Shown: positions 43,116 through 52,523, counted from the stretch's first letter. The stretch: 64,000 nucleotides of DNA from SIG440 sp045591095 (GCA_045591095.1 JAZNSF010000007.1:1-64000); one strand, 5' to 3'. Made by a program: numbers and translations. Notes: generated by a model not told the origin, from the letters alone.

Positions 43116-43132
43116 AAACTTTGTTCCGCCTT

Positions 43133-44080
43133 TCAGCTTCGTTTTTCGGCCTTTACAGTAACAGTGTCTACACCGTCACGAAGGAATACACCATTAGGAA
43201 TTTCAATTTCTACTGTCGTAGACCCCGTTGTTATTTCGTCCAAATTAACAGGCTTTGTACTAAGCTCGCTGATAGCTTCCAAAACCTCATTTTCGGCATA
43301 AATTGTGATATGCTCCGGCTGAACAGAAACCTTATATCCGTCCACACCGCCGGAAGTTTTTGCATCAACTTTTACCAAAACCGTCTTTTGCTTATAAACT
43401 TTGCATTCTACATCAACAGTCTCAATATCCATCTTTACAAGGTCATAGATTTTATTGCTTTCAGCTATTTTCTTGCCGTTTTTATCCAGGAAAAACAGCT
43501 TCTCTGTATCCTTTATATCTGCCGATCTGCCATCAAAATCAAGCTCCAACCCCACACCCGAAATTGTATCAATCATGGTCACAGCTCCGGTTAGTTTTAC
43601 CGTAGTTTCCGACGGCACAGGGGTTGCTGCAATGTATCCATTTGCAGTGCTACCCGAAGTAAGTACTTTTACTTCACGGTTGACAGATACAACCTTGTCA
43701 ATAAACACACTTGCGTTATATGGCTTTTTGCTTACAATCTCGTCATATTCGTAAGGTATGGATATAGCAATCGGTAGCGAAAATGTACCGGTTTTGCTGA
43801 TATTTGCAAGGTCAACTGTTGCGTATATATTTTTATTTTCGATGTTTGCAATACGCTTGCGGCTGCCGCGGATTTTAAGTTCTACCGATAAATCGTCGTC
43901 ACTGACAAGGCAAAGTCCCTTGTCCTTGACAAGCTGCTCGTTTGTATAGCGGATAGGGATATCCTTGACCGTAATGTCAACCGACGGGTCAACCACTGCA
44001 ATAATGTAAAACCAGAGGAGCAAAGCAACAACAAAAGATATAATTTTAAGAATCGAATCTTTCAGAAAAAAATCTTTCAT
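43133..44080 (-). CDS. cdaR: CdaA regulatory protein CdaR (YbbR repeats)
   Basis: A 315-residue membrane-anchored protein with an N-terminal helix (IISFVVALLLWFYIIAVV, residues 13-30) and about three extracytoplasmic YbbR repeats (KVLTSGSTANGYIAATPVPSETTVKLTGA; VKVDAKTSGGVDGYKVSVQPEHITIYAENEVL). In Firmicutes this protein modulates the diadenylate cyclase CdaA. It overlaps cdaA by four bases (ATGA). Confidence 0.92.
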   Translation of the reverse strand: MKDFFLKDSILKIISFVVALLLWFYIIAVVDPSVDITVKDIPIRYTNEQLVKDKGLCLVSDDDLSVELKIRGSRKRIANIENKNIYATVDLANISKTGTFSLPIAISIPYEYDEIVSKKPYNASVFIDKVVSVNREVKVLTSGSTANGYIAATPVPSETTVKLTGAVTMIDTISGVGLELDFDGRSADIKDTEKLFFLDKNGKKIAESNKIYDLVKMDIETVDVECKVYKQKTVLVKVDAKTSGGVDGYKVSVQPEHITIYAENEVLEAISELSTKPVNLDEITTGSTTVEIEIPNGVFLRDGVDTVTVKAEKRS

Positions 44081-44928
44081 TTGTTCTTCTCCTTTCTCAC
44101 AAATATATTCTTTTTCAGCCTACTATCCTTCTTCTTTATATCAAACAGCTTCATAAGATTGTTTTCAAGAGCCTCAGGCGACAGTTTCATATTAAGCTCA
44201 CCGCCACAGGCAATAGAAATACCACCTGTCTCCTCGGACACAATAACAACCACTGCATCCGATTCCTCAGACATACCAAGCCCTGCACGATGTCTTGTCC
44301 CCAATTCCTTGCTGACATTGGGATTTTGTGAAAGCGGCAAGAAGCAGCTTGCAGCCTCGATTTTATTGTTCCTTATAATCACCGCTCCGTCATGAAGTGG
44401 TGTTTTGGGAACAAATATATTGGTGATAAGCTCTGCGGTAACATCTGCATTAAGGGTAATACCCGTACCCACAATATCACCTATTTTGATTTCACGTTCA
44501 ATGACAATCAAAGCACCAATATGGCTCTTTGACATATTCATACAGCTTTCTTTTACTTCTTTTATTATGTTTTCCTTTTCCAAGTCGTCAGTCCGCTCTT
44601 CAAAACTAAACCACTGTCCCATAGTAGTTCTGCCAAGCTGTTCCAGCGCACGACGAAGCTCCGGCTGAAAAACAATGATTATTGCAATAAGACCAAGCTG
44701 CAGTGCATTGCTAAGCAGATAGTGTACGGTATGAAGCTTTACTAACTGACTGACCTGCATAGTGATAATAAGCACAACTACACCCTTTAAAAGATGCACA
44801 GTGCGGGTGTCACGGATAAACTTAAGTGCTTTATAGATAATAAATGTAACAATAAAAACATCAATTATGTCAGTTAATTTTATAAGCGCCAGTTGACTTA
44901 TTAACCCCTGATAGAAGCTGTCAAACAC
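44077..44928 (-). CDS. cdaA: diadenylate cyclase CdaA
   Basis: A 283-residue membrane enzyme making cyclic di-AMP, which controls potassium and cell-wall homeostasis. Three transmembrane helices fill residues 15-90. The DAC domain has D180-G181-A182 (LHDGAVII) and R212-H213-R214 (GTRHRAG), both catalytic signatures. It lies 32 bases after proS and starts the cdaA-cdaR pair. Confidence 0.96.
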   Translation of the reverse strand: MFDSFYQGLISQLALIKLTDIIDVFIVTFIIYKALKFIRDTRTVHLLKGVVVLIITMQVSQLVKLHTVHYLLSNALQLGLIAIIIVFQPELRRALEQLGRTTMGQWFSFEERTDDLEKENIIKEVKESCMNMSKSHIGALIVIEREIKIGDIVGTGITLNADVTAELITNIFVPKTPLHDGAVIIRNNKIEAASCFLPLSQNPNVSKELGTRHRAGLGMSEESDAVVVIVSEETGGISIACGGELNMKLSPEALENNLMKLFDIKKKDSRLKKNIFVRKEKNK

Positions 44929-44960
44929 GTGAAATTGCCCCCTTCTTTTATTTTTTAGTT

Positions 44961-46400
44961 TTAGTAGGCCTTGCCCCAGTAAACCAACTTTTTAGCAGGC
45001 TTTCCGCAGCACACACATTTGTCCGAAACAGGTGTCTGGTCAAAGGGCATACAACGTGATGTAGCTGTGGTATCTGCTTTAATTTTTTCTTCACATTCAA
45101 GCTCGCCGCACCACATAGCCTTTACAAATCCACCCTTTTCTGAAACTATCTTCGAAAATTCTTCGTAATTTTCGGCAACGTTGGTTTTTTCCTCGCGATT
45201 TTTAAGTGCTGCCTCATACATCTCATTTTGAATAGCCTCAAGATGCATTCTTACCTCGTCTTCAAGGTTATCCAACGAAACAAAGAACTTTTCTCTGGTT
45301 GTACGTCTAACAAGTACCGCCTGATTATTTTCGATATCCTTAGGTCCGATTTCGATTCTGAGCGGGACACCTGTCATCTCATATTCGCTGAACTTCCAGC
45401 CAGGTGACTTGTCGCTTGCGTCAACCTTAACCCTGAATTCGCCCGCGAGACGATTTTTAAGTTCCTCTGCCTTTTCCAAAACGCCTTCCTTATGCTGAGC
45501 AATAGGAATAATTACAGCCTGAATTGGTGCAATTCTTGGCGGAAGCTTAAGCCCCGCATCATCGCCATGCACCATTATTATCGCACCGATGGAACGTGTA
45601 GAAACGCCCCATGATGTCTGATGAACGTAGCTAAGCTCGTTGTTTTCGTCTGTATACTGGATGCCAAATGCCTTTGCAAATCCATCGCCAAAGTTGTGGC
45701 TTGTACCCGACTGAAGCGCCTTGCCGTCGTGCATAAGGCTTTCGATTGTGTAAGTTGCCTTTGCTCCTGCAAACTTCTCCTTGTCAGTCTTTCTACCCTT
45801 AATTACAGGGATAGCAAGTTCCTTTTCAAAAAAGTCAGCATAAACATCAAGCATACGAAGTGTTTCTGCTTCGGCTTCTTCTGCAGTTGCATGAGCGGTA
45901 TGACCTTCCTGCCACAAAAATTCGGCGCTACGAAGGAAAGGTCTTGTTGTTTTTTCCCATCTTACAACGCTGCACCACTGGTTGTAAAGCTTTGGTAAAT
46001 CTCTGTAAGAATGTATTATATTTGCATAGTGGTCGCAAAAAAGTGTCTCGGACGTAGGTCTTACACAAAGACGCTCCTGAAGTTTTTCGGTTCCGCCATG
46101 GGTAACCCAGGCAACCTCGGGCGCAAAGCCTTCAACGTGGTCCTTTTCCCTCTGCAAGAGACTCTCAGGGATAAACATGGGCATATAAACATTCTCGTGG
46201 CCTGTCTCTTTAAACCTTTTGTCAAGTCCTTTTTGAATATTCTCCCAGATTGCATATCCATAAGGCTGAATAACCATACAGCCCTTTACCCCGGAATAAT
46301 CAACCAATTTTGCTTTTTTAACAATATCTGTATACCATTTTGCAAAGTCCTCGCTCATGGAGGTTATTTCTTCTACTAATTTTTTTTCGTCTTTTGCCAA
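44961..46400 (-). CDS. proS: prolyl-tRNA synthetase, short (eukaryote/archaea-like) type
   Basis: A 479-residue class II synthetase. Conserved parts are EEITSMSEDFAKWYTDIVKKAKLVDYSGVKG at the start, CVRPTSETLFCDHYANII, WEKTTRPFLRSAEFLWQEGHTAH, and a C-terminal zinc-binding domain with CxxC (CVCCGKPAKKLVYWGKAY end). The long INS editing domain of the bacterial type is absent. The TTG at 46400 starts exactly at the family N-terminus (MAKDEKKLVEEI), with AAGGG 9 bases ahead. The frame is open upstream to 46493, but that part looks like mRNA leader. Confidence 0.93.
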   Translation of the reverse strand: MAKDEKKLVEEITSMSEDFAKWYTDIVKKAKLVDYSGVKGCMVIQPYGYAIWENIQKGLDKRFKETGHENVYMPMFIPESLLQREKDHVEGFAPEVAWVTHGGTEKLQERLCVRPTSETLFCDHYANIIHSYRDLPKLYNQWCSVVRWEKTTRPFLRSAEFLWQEGHTAHATAEEAEAETLRMLDVYADFFEKELAIPVIKGRKTDKEKFAGAKATYTIESLMHDGKALQSGTSHNFGDGFAKAFGIQYTDENNELSYVHQTSWGVSTRSIGAIIMVHGDDAGLKLPPRIAPIQAVIIPIAQHKEGVLEKAEELKNRLAGEFRVKVDASDKSPGWKFSEYEMTGVPLRIEIGPKDIENNQAVLVRRTTREKFFVSLDNLEDEVRMHLEAIQNEMYEAALKNREEKTNVAENYEEFSKIVSEKGGFVKAMWCGELECEEKIKADTTATSRCMPFDQTPVSDKCVCCGKPAKKLVYWGKAY

Positions 46401-46503
46401 AGTTCCCATTCCCTTCAATTTCTTTGAAATATCTAAAGACCCTTTGCCCTCTATAAAAACCCGAATTTTGGGCATATGGATACATTTACACATTATTGTC
46501 TTA

Positions 46504-46532
46504 AGTATAAAGGATTTTAGGCGCTATGTCAA
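46504..46532 (-). promoter_or_regulatory. promoter of proS
   Basis: TTGACA (46527-46532), 17 bases, TATACT (46504-46509) on the minus strand. It leaves a leader of about 95 bases before the TTG. Confidence 0.75.
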
Positions 46533-46564
46533 GGGAATTGGGGGATATTTTCGGCATAATTTTG

Positions 46565-46595
46565 AAAGGTGATGCCAAAATTTGACATCACCTTT
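46565..46595 (-). terminator. hairpin terminator after copA
   Basis: AAAGGTGATG (46565-46574) pairs with CATCACCTTT (46586-46595), starting 2 bases past the stop codon. Confidence 0.65.
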
Positions 46596-46597
46596 AA

Positions 46598-49057
46598 CTA
46601 CTTGATTTCAGTTACTTTGTAGCCCTTATCCTCAATTGCTTTTTTCAGCACTTCATCGGGGATTTCTTTTGTCATTTTGACCATCACCGTTCCGTCTTTG
46701 TGACTTACAAGTGCCGATGCTGCTCCATCAAGTCCCTCAATGGTATTTTTTACATTTGCCTCGCAATGCGGGCACATCATGCCCTCAATTTTTAAAGTCT
46801 TTTCCATACTTTTTTTCTCCTTTTCAGATGTTATTTTTTTACCGTTTATATTTAAAAAGTTTAACCTCAACGCATTAGAAACCACCGAAAAGCTTGAAAG
46901 GCTCATTGCCGCAGCACCAAACATAGGGTTCATTTCCCATCCTAAGACCGAAATAAAAGCACCTGCCGCAAGCGGTATACCCAAAACGTTATACAAAAAC
47001 GCCCAAAACAGGTTCTGCCTGATGTTGCGCATCACGCCCCTGCTTAGCCTGATTGCCTTACATACGTCCGAAAGACTGCTTCTTATAAGCACTACGTCTG
47101 CTGCATCTATTGCAATGTCTGCTCCTCTGCCAATTGCCACGCCCACATCTGCTGTCTTAAGGCTCACGGCATCATTTATACCATCACCAACCATAACAAT
47201 CTTTCCATCACTCATCAGTTCCTTAACTTTGTCAGCCTTTTCCTTTGGCAAAACCTCTGCATATACCGTATCAACCCCTGCTTTGGCAGCAATTACTTTG
47301 GCAGTCTTTTGATTGTCCCCGGTAAGCATAACTACTTTTATCCCCAAAGCTTTCAGCTCATCAATAGCATCCCGGCTATCAGGCTTTATGGTGTCTGCAA
47401 CTGCAATAATTCCAATAATCGTCTTATCTTCCGCGAAGAACATCGGTGTCTTTCCTTGCTCTGCCAAGCTTTCGGCATTTTTTAGCATTTCCTCGTCAAT
47501 ATCGGCAAGGCTGCCCACAAATGTCATATTCCCGCCGATATATTTTTTGCCGTCTAAATGAGCAGAAACACCACTTCCGCTATGCACCATAAACTCTTTC
47601 GCATCCAAAAGCTCCGTTTTTTCATTCGTAGCTTCTTCCACTATAGCTTTTGCAAGAGGATGTTCACTTTTAAATTCCACTGATGCTGCTATCTTTAAAA
47701 GCTCTGTTTTTGTGTATCCATTAAAAGTTATTATGTCTGTGACAAGGGGCTTTCCCTCGGTAATAGTCCCGGTCTTGTCCAAAAACGCTGTTTTAACCTT
47801 GCCAAGAGTTTCAAGCGAAGTTGCATTTTTAAAAAGTATTCCGTTTTTCGCACCTAGTCCGCTGCCTACCATAATTGCAACCGGAGTCGCAAGTCCCAAA
47901 GCACAGGGACAGCTGATTACCAAGACCGAAATCCCTCGTGCGAGTGCAAATCCCAAATCCTTGCCTAAAGATAGCCAAACTATCGCCGAAACAAGCGCAA
48001 TACCTATTACAACCGGTACAAACACCCCCGAAACCTTGTCAGCTGCTCTTGCGATAGGAGCTTTTGTTGCCGCCGTATCTGAAACCATTTTTATTATCTC
48101 AGCCAAAGTATTATCCTCGGCAGTTTTCGTCACCTGACATTTTAAAAAACCAAGCTTGTTGATGGTAGAGCCTACCACCTTGTCCCCCTTGGCTTTATCT
48201 ACAGGTATACTCTCTCCAGTCAAAAACGACTCATCTACTGTGCTTTCGCCATCTATAATAACTCCGTCCGTTGCAATTCTTTCGCCCGGGCGGACCAGAA
48301 AAATCTCGCCCAAAGCTAATTCATTAACACTTACAATGGTCTCTCTGCCATCTCTCAAAACCACAGCGGTTTTAGGCGCAAGGTCCATAAGGCCTTTTAT
48401 GGCTTCCGCTGTTTTACCTTTTGAACGTGTTTCCAGTAGCTTTCCTACAGTAATAAGCGTCAGTATCATCGCAGAGGACTCAAAATACAAATCGTGAAGA
48501 TAATGTGAAGAATGTCCTACATTTGCCGTCATAACAAACAGTACATAAACACTGTATATAAACGCCGCACCCGACCCAAGCGCAACAAGCGTGTCCATAT
48601 TTGGAGCGCACTTTATAAAAGATTTAAACCCACTTACAAAAAACTTCTTATTTATCACCATAACTATTATGGTTAAAAGAAGCTGGATAAGACCCTGTGC
48701 CATAGGGTTCATAGCTAAAGCCTTGGGAAGTGGCAGTCCCCACATATTATGCCCCATTGATATATACATAAGCACTGCCAAAAACACAAGCGAGTAGCAA
48801 AGCCTATACTTAAGAGTTTTTATTTCATCATCGCTATCATTTGCCTCGGTTTTTTTTGTGCTTGCTGATTTTATTCCATAGCCTGCCCCTGTCACCGCAC
48901 GAGTGATTTCCTCATCAGTTGCATTTCCCTCTACAGTCATTGAATTTGTGAGCAAATTTACGCTGCAGCTATCTACCCCCGAAAGAGCCGAAACTGTCTT
49001 TTCCACGCGGGCACTGCAGGCAGCACAGCTCATACCTGTTATGCTGTATTTTCGCAA
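46598..49057 (-). CDS. copA: copper-exporting P-type ATPase with C-terminal CopZ-like domain
   Basis: An 819-residue P1B-type ATPase pumping Cu(I) out of the cell. The N-terminal metal domain has GMSCAAC, the membrane CPC is in ISCPCALGLATP, the phosphorylation site is DKTGTITEG, and GDGIND is in the P-domain. After the usual end (RLNFLNINGKK) a second metal-binding domain follows in frame (MEKTLKIEGMMCPHCEAN..., 69 residues), resembling the chaperone CopZ. AAAAGGAG stands 9 bases before the internal ATG at 46807, so a separate CopZ may be made too. The TTG at 49057 with GAGGTG ahead is chosen as start. A CsoR gene is not adjacent. Confidence 0.95.
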   Translation of the reverse strand: MRKYSITGMSCAACSARVEKTVSALSGVDSCSVNLLTNSMTVEGNATDEEITRAVTGAGYGIKSASTKKTEANDSDDEIKTLKYRLCYSLVFLAVLMYISMGHNMWGLPLPKALAMNPMAQGLIQLLLTIIVMVINKKFFVSGFKSFIKCAPNMDTLVALGSGAAFIYSVYVLFVMTANVGHSSHYLHDLYFESSAMILTLITVGKLLETRSKGKTAEAIKGLMDLAPKTAVVLRDGRETIVSVNELALGEIFLVRPGERIATDGVIIDGESTVDESFLTGESIPVDKAKGDKVVGSTINKLGFLKCQVTKTAEDNTLAEIIKMVSDTAATKAPIARAADKVSGVFVPVVIGIALVSAIVWLSLGKDLGFALARGISVLVISCPCALGLATPVAIMVGSGLGAKNGILFKNATSLETLGKVKTAFLDKTGTITEGKPLVTDIITFNGYTKTELLKIAASVEFKSEHPLAKAIVEEATNEKTELLDAKEFMVHSGSGVSAHLDGKKYIGGNMTFVGSLADIDEEMLKNAESLAEQGKTPMFFAEDKTIIGIIAVADTIKPDSRDAIDELKALGIKVVMLTGDNQKTAKVIAAKAGVDTVYAEVLPKEKADKVKELMSDGKIVMVGDGINDAVSLKTADVGVAIGRGADIAIDAADVVLIRSSLSDVCKAIRLSRGVMRNIRQNLFWAFLYNVLGIPLAAGAFISVLGWEMNPMFGAAAMSLSSFSVVSNALRLNFLNINGKKITSEKEKKSMEKTLKIEGMMCPHCEANVKNTIEGLDGAASALVSHKDGTVMVKMTKEIPDEVLKKAIEDKGYKVTEIK
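46807..46824 (-). promoter_or_regulatory. internal ribosome binding site in copA
   Basis: On the minus strand AAAAGGAG (46817-46824), 9 bases, ATG (46805-46807). The ATG begins the CopZ-like domain of CopA in frame. Confidence 0.6.
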
Positions 49058-49124
49058 TTTTTTCACCTCTTTCAAAAAGGTTATTCATATATTGATTATA
49101 ATACAATCCTCGGCATTTTGCAAC

Positions 49125-49158
49125 AAAAAAAATGGGCCGTAGCCTTTTGCCACAGCCC
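49125..49158 (-). terminator. terminator of the secDF operon
   Basis: A 10-bp stem (with wobble pairs) GGGCTGTGGC/GCTACGGCCC around a 5-base loop, then eight T's on the minus strand. Confidence 0.85.
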
Positions 49159-49179
49159 AAAATTTTACTATATAATTTT

Positions 49180-50094
49180 TTATTTTTTGTTAGCTTTTCC
49201 CTTAACAGCCGAATCTTTCCAGGTTGCCCAAACAGAACCTGCAATAAAGATTGACGAATAAGTACCAATAACAATACCGATAATAATCGGAAGTGCAAAC
49301 GCCTTGATTGACGAAACACCCATGATATAAACCATACCGATTGTAAGAAGTGTAGTAACAGTTGTGTTGATTGAGCGACCCATGGTCTGGTTGATACTTG
49401 TATTGGCAATCTCCGAATAGGTCTGCTTCTTTGCGTGACGTGTGTTTTCGCGGATACGGTCAAACACAACGATTGTTGCATTGATTGAGTAACCCAGCAC
49501 TGTAAGAAGTGCCGCTATGAAGTTTGTATTAATAGCAATTCTTGTGATTGAATAAATACCGCAAAGAATTAAGATATCATGAACAAGTGTAAATACTGCA
49601 CAAACGCCTGATGTAAATTCAAATCTGAATGTTACATAGATAAGGATAACAAGGGCTGCAAGGATTGACATCCATACCGCGCTTCTTGCAAGTTCCTTAC
49701 CTGTAGAAGGCGAAACAATATCCTTGTTCTTAAGCACTACTTCGCCGTACTTCTCTGTAAGGTGCTTTTCGATAGCTTCGATATTGGTGTTTGCATAATC
49801 TGCTCTTTCTTCATCGGTCTTAAGGCTATTGTCGTAACCAAACTTGATTATAACTTCACCATTTTCCGACTTTTGAACAGAAGATGCTTTTTTGTTTACA
49901 CCAAGAGCTTCCGAAACAACAGCTTCAACGTCTTTTACTTCAAATTCGCCTTTGATTTCGTATGTTACAGCCATACCACCGGCAAAATCGGTGTCAAGGT
50001 TAAATCCTTGAACAACAAGTGATACCACACTTGCAATCATCAAAACGAGAGAGATTGCAAAATAAATTTTTCTGTTTCCTAAAACGTTAATCAT
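49180..50094 (-). CDS. secF: protein translocase subunit SecF
   Basis: A 304-residue membrane protein with six helices and one periplasmic-side domain, which pulls on translocating proteins using the proton or sodium gradient. FDLD-like FNLDTDFAGGMAVTYEI near 30, TLLTVLGYSINATIVVFDRIRENTR and TLLTIGMVYIMG are characteristic. The ATG at 50094 overlaps the secD stop (TAATG), with GAGGAGGG ahead. An upstream extension inside secD is rejected. Confidence 0.94.
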   Translation of the reverse strand: MINVLGNRKIYFAISLVLMIASVVSLVVQGFNLDTDFAGGMAVTYEIKGEFEVKDVEAVVSEALGVNKKASSVQKSENGEVIIKFGYDNSLKTDEERADYANTNIEAIEKHLTEKYGEVVLKNKDIVSPSTGKELARSAVWMSILAALVILIYVTFRFEFTSGVCAVFTLVHDILILCGIYSITRIAINTNFIAALLTVLGYSINATIVVFDRIRENTRHAKKQTYSEIANTSINQTMGRSINTTVTTLLTIGMVYIMGVSSIKAFALPIIIGIVIGTYSSIFIAGSVWATWKDSAVKGKANKK

Positions 50095-51413
50095 TAGTTT
50101 GCGCCCTCCTCTTTCTTGGTCTTTTTGAGGCCGTACAGCCAAAGATTTTTAACATTCATACCAATCATCTGCTTTAGCAGGAACTTGGTGATGAATATTG
50201 CAGAAATCATGCTGACAACAACACCGATAAGGAGGGTTGTACCAAAGCCCTTGATTGTACCTGTACCCAGCCAGATAAGAATGATAGCTGAGAATATGGT
50301 AGTAAGGTTTGAGTCAATGATTGAAGAAAGTGCTCTGTTAAAGCCTGCGTCAACAGCTGAGCGCACGGTTTTACCAAGGCGAAGTTCTTCTTTTATTCTT
50401 TCGAAGATAATTACGTTAGCATCAACCGCCATACCAACCGAAAGGATAATACCTGCGATACCCGGAAGTGTAAGGTTTACGTGAAGGTTAGCAAGGATAA
50501 TACCTACGATTGCGATATAAGCTGCAAGTGCTATGCTTGACAAAAATCCAGGCAAGCGATAGAAAAGAATCATAAACAGCATTACAAGTAGTAAGCCAAT
50601 AAGACCTGCAATAAGTGAAGTCTTTAAAGCTGTATCGCCCAAAGTTGCACTTACTGCACGCATCTCAACCTGTGCAAGCGAGAAAGGAAGCTGACCCGAG
50701 CGGATGTTACCTGCGAGTGCTCTTGCGGTTTCTGCATCAAAGCTACCCGAGATAATACAATCTTCGCTGTCAATTCTTTCGCTTACTCTGGGAGCAGAGA
50801 TAAGAAGCTCATCCATCATGATAGCGATATAGTTGTTGCCGTCAGAAAGGCTTGCAACTCTTGCAGTTGCGTCACCAAACTTCTTTGCACCCTCAGCTGT
50901 AAGTGTAAGTGAAACATAGTGCTGAGCTGTTCCCATCTGGTCAACTGCACCATATTCAGCAGTCGCAGTTTTTACGTCGTTTCCGTTTAAAACTTCTGTG
51001 CCCTGATAATCCACAAACTTAAGCTGAGCAGTTGCGCCAAGGCGCTCTGCTGCCTTTTCGGGATCCGAAATGGACGGAATTTCAATTCTTACCTTTTTTG
51101 TACCCTGTCTTGTAACAACGGCTTCGGTGTAACCAAGACCATCCAGACGGGTAACCATCATGTTTGCAACTGTATTCATTTGTTCGTCTGACGGGTCATC
51201 AACTTGTGCTTCGAAAACAATTACCGAACCACCCTTAAGGTCAAGGCCCTGAACAACGCCGTCTGGGTCCAAGATACCGGGGAATCTCACTTCTTCGGTA
51301 AAATCAAGTCCGTACAGTGCAACAAACAGAAGTGCTGCGATTACAGCGATTATTGCCGTAAATTTAATAATACTTCTTGACACTGTTTTTTCCTCCTTTG
51401 TGTCTTGTCTCAA
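50094..51413 (-). CDS. secD: protein translocase subunit SecD
   Basis: A 439-residue partner of SecF. GLDLKGGSVIVFEAQV near 50, the first periplasmic domain (LDGLGYTEAVVTRQGTKKVRIEIPSI), the AETARALAGNIRSGQLPFSLAQVE segment and IAGIILSVGMAVDANVIIFERIKEELRLGKT near 315 identify it. SecD and SecF are separate here, not fused as in Bacillus. A promoter lies at 51478-51506. Confidence 0.95.
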   Translation of the reverse strand: MRQDTKEEKTVSRSIIKFTAIIAVIAALLFVALYGLDFTEEVRFPGILDPDGVVQGLDLKGGSVIVFEAQVDDPSDEQMNTVANMMVTRLDGLGYTEAVVTRQGTKKVRIEIPSISDPEKAAERLGATAQLKFVDYQGTEVLNGNDVKTATAEYGAVDQMGTAQHYVSLTLTAEGAKKFGDATARVASLSDGNNYIAIMMDELLISAPRVSERIDSEDCIISGSFDAETARALAGNIRSGQLPFSLAQVEMRAVSATLGDTALKTSLIAGLIGLLLVMLFMILFYRLPGFLSSIALAAYIAIVGIILANLHVNLTLPGIAGIILSVGMAVDANVIIFERIKEELRLGKTVRSAVDAGFNRALSSIIDSNLTTIFSAIILIWLGTGTIKGFGTTLLIGVVVSMISAIFITKFLLKQMIGMNVKNLWLYGLKKTKKEEGAN

Positions 51414-51477
51414 AATTTTTAAGACTTGTTTTTATGTGTTTTTAATTACTTTCAAAATAAGTAAAGCATACTGATTT

Positions 51478-51506
51478 ATTATACATATTTTTTAAAAAAT
51501 AGTCAA
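51478..51506 (-). promoter_or_regulatory. promoter of secD-secF
   Basis: TTGACT (51501-51506), 17 bases, TATAAT (51478-51483) on the minus strand. Confidence 0.75.
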
Positions 51507-51536
51507 GGGTTTAAGGCAAAGTTTTTAAATCGAAAT

Positions 51537-51956
51537 TTATCGTCTTCGGGTGCGTTTTGTGTTTATTCCGGCTATGCCTCCCACCGCTCCGCACAAAACT
51601 CCGATTAAAAGCGCTGTCAAAAAAGATATTCCAAAATTGAGGCGTCCTGACACAATATTTCCGACAACGCACAAAATCACGGTGTATATAACGCCACAGC
51701 CTGCACCAAACAAAAGGCCTTTCCCCGAAAAATGCCTGCCTGCCGAAAACCCGGCAAAAATTGTCCCTAACGCCGTAACGACATTTGCCAAAATAGAAAT
51801 ACCGGTATTTGACATCGAATTAAATGTCGCAAGTATAGCCGCCAGAAACAAAAGTACCAAAGATACTATGTACGAAAGCGCAACCGTCTTAAGCATAAAC
51901 AAAGCACCCGACGAAAAACTGTCGCCGGAAGCCGATGTCTGATTTGATTTTAACAA
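51537..51956 (-). CDS. TIGR04086-like membrane protein
   Basis: A 139-residue hydrophobic protein with four helices (LKTVALSYIVSLVLLFLAAILA, ISILANVVTALGTIFAGFSAGRHF, GLLFGAGCGVIYTVILCVVG, FLTALLIGVLCGAVGGIAGI) matching the small clostridial membrane family found near yajC. In many Clostridia the SCIFF peptide and its maturase lie beside it, but no SCIFF-like gene is here. The TTG at 51956 with GAGGGGG 8 bases ahead is chosen. That ribosome site is the 3' arm of the yajC terminator hairpin. Confidence 0.75.
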   Translation of the reverse strand: MLKSNQTSASGDSFSSGALFMLKTVALSYIVSLVLLFLAAILATFNSMSNTGISILANVVTALGTIFAGFSAGRHFSGKGLLFGAGCGVIYTVILCVVGNIVSGRLNFGISFLTALLIGVLCGAVGGIAGINTKRTRRR

Positions 51957-52018
51957 AAAAATACCCCCTCTTTTTATTTTACCTCTTTGGGTAAATATAT
52001 GAAAAGAGAGGGGGGTAT
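51957..52018 (-). terminator. yajC terminator that includes the next gene's RBS
   Basis: ATACCCCCCTCTCTTTT (minus strand, from about 52018) pairs with AAAAAGAGGGGGTAT ending near 51961, followed by T's. The loop has its own TTTACC/GGTAAA stem. The 3' arm is the Shine-Dalgarno of the 51537-51956 gene. Confidence 0.7.
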
Positions 52019-52035
52019 ATTCCAAAGTTAAAGGC

Positions 52036-52431
52036 TTATTCTTCCTCTTTGGGTGTTTCGCCAGGGATTGGGGTAGGAGTAATTTTCTCCTCTTCGCCGC
52101 GCTTTAAGAAACGGCTAACCGCACTGCGGTCCACTGTGATAAAAGACTTATTTTGGCCAATTCCTGATTCAAGAACGAACAAATCGTCTTTGATTCTTAC
52201 AATCTTTCCATGAATACCGCCAACAGTTGCAACCTCGTCGTTTACCTTTAAGGATGCAAGCATATTCTTAAGTTCCTTTTCCTTTTTCTTCTGTGGTCTT
52301 ATAAGAATGAAGTAGAATACAAGAATCATTAATATAAGCGGGAAGAATGAGCTTAAAAGAGCAGCAGGGCCTCCTACCTGAGCTGCTGCAGCAGCCGGTT
52401 CTGCATAAGCTGTCATAAACAATGAAAACAT
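52036..52431 (-). CDS. yajC: preprotein translocase subunit YajC
   Basis: A 131-residue SecDF accessory protein with one helix (FFPLILMILVFYFILIRPQKKKEKE, residues 29-53), the conserved RPQKKKEKE after it, and VNDEVATVGGIHGKIVRIKDD in the soluble part. An acidic proline-rich tail (KITPTPIPGETPKEEE) ends it. GGAGGT lies ahead of the ATG. A promoter is at 52468-52496. Confidence 0.94.
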   Translation of the reverse strand: MFSLFMTAYAEPAAAAAQVGGPAALLSSFFPLILMILVFYFILIRPQKKKEKELKNMLASLKVNDEVATVGGIHGKIVRIKDDLFVLESGIGQNKSFITVDRSAVSRFLKRGEEEKITPTPIPGETPKEEE

Positions 52432-52467
52432 CTCTGTTTACCTCCTAAGTAAAATATATTTTTAATG

Positions 52468-52496
52468 ATTATACCCTTTATTTTCCACTTTTGCAA
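52468..52496 (-). promoter_or_regulatory. promoter of yajC
   Basis: TTGCAA (52491-52496), 17 bases, TATAAT (52468-52473) on the minus strand. Confidence 0.7.
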
Positions 52497-52523
52497 GCGG
52501 AATTTCAAATATTTACAAATTTT

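Noticed and set aside
46401..46493. 31-codon N-terminal extension of ProRS
   Set aside because: The TTG at 46400 matches the family N-terminus and has a ribosome site. The extension is probably untranslated leader.
51414..51536. Hidden SCIFF peptide gene near TIGR04086
   Set aside because: The gap is short, holds only the secD promoter and encodes no cysteine-rich peptide.
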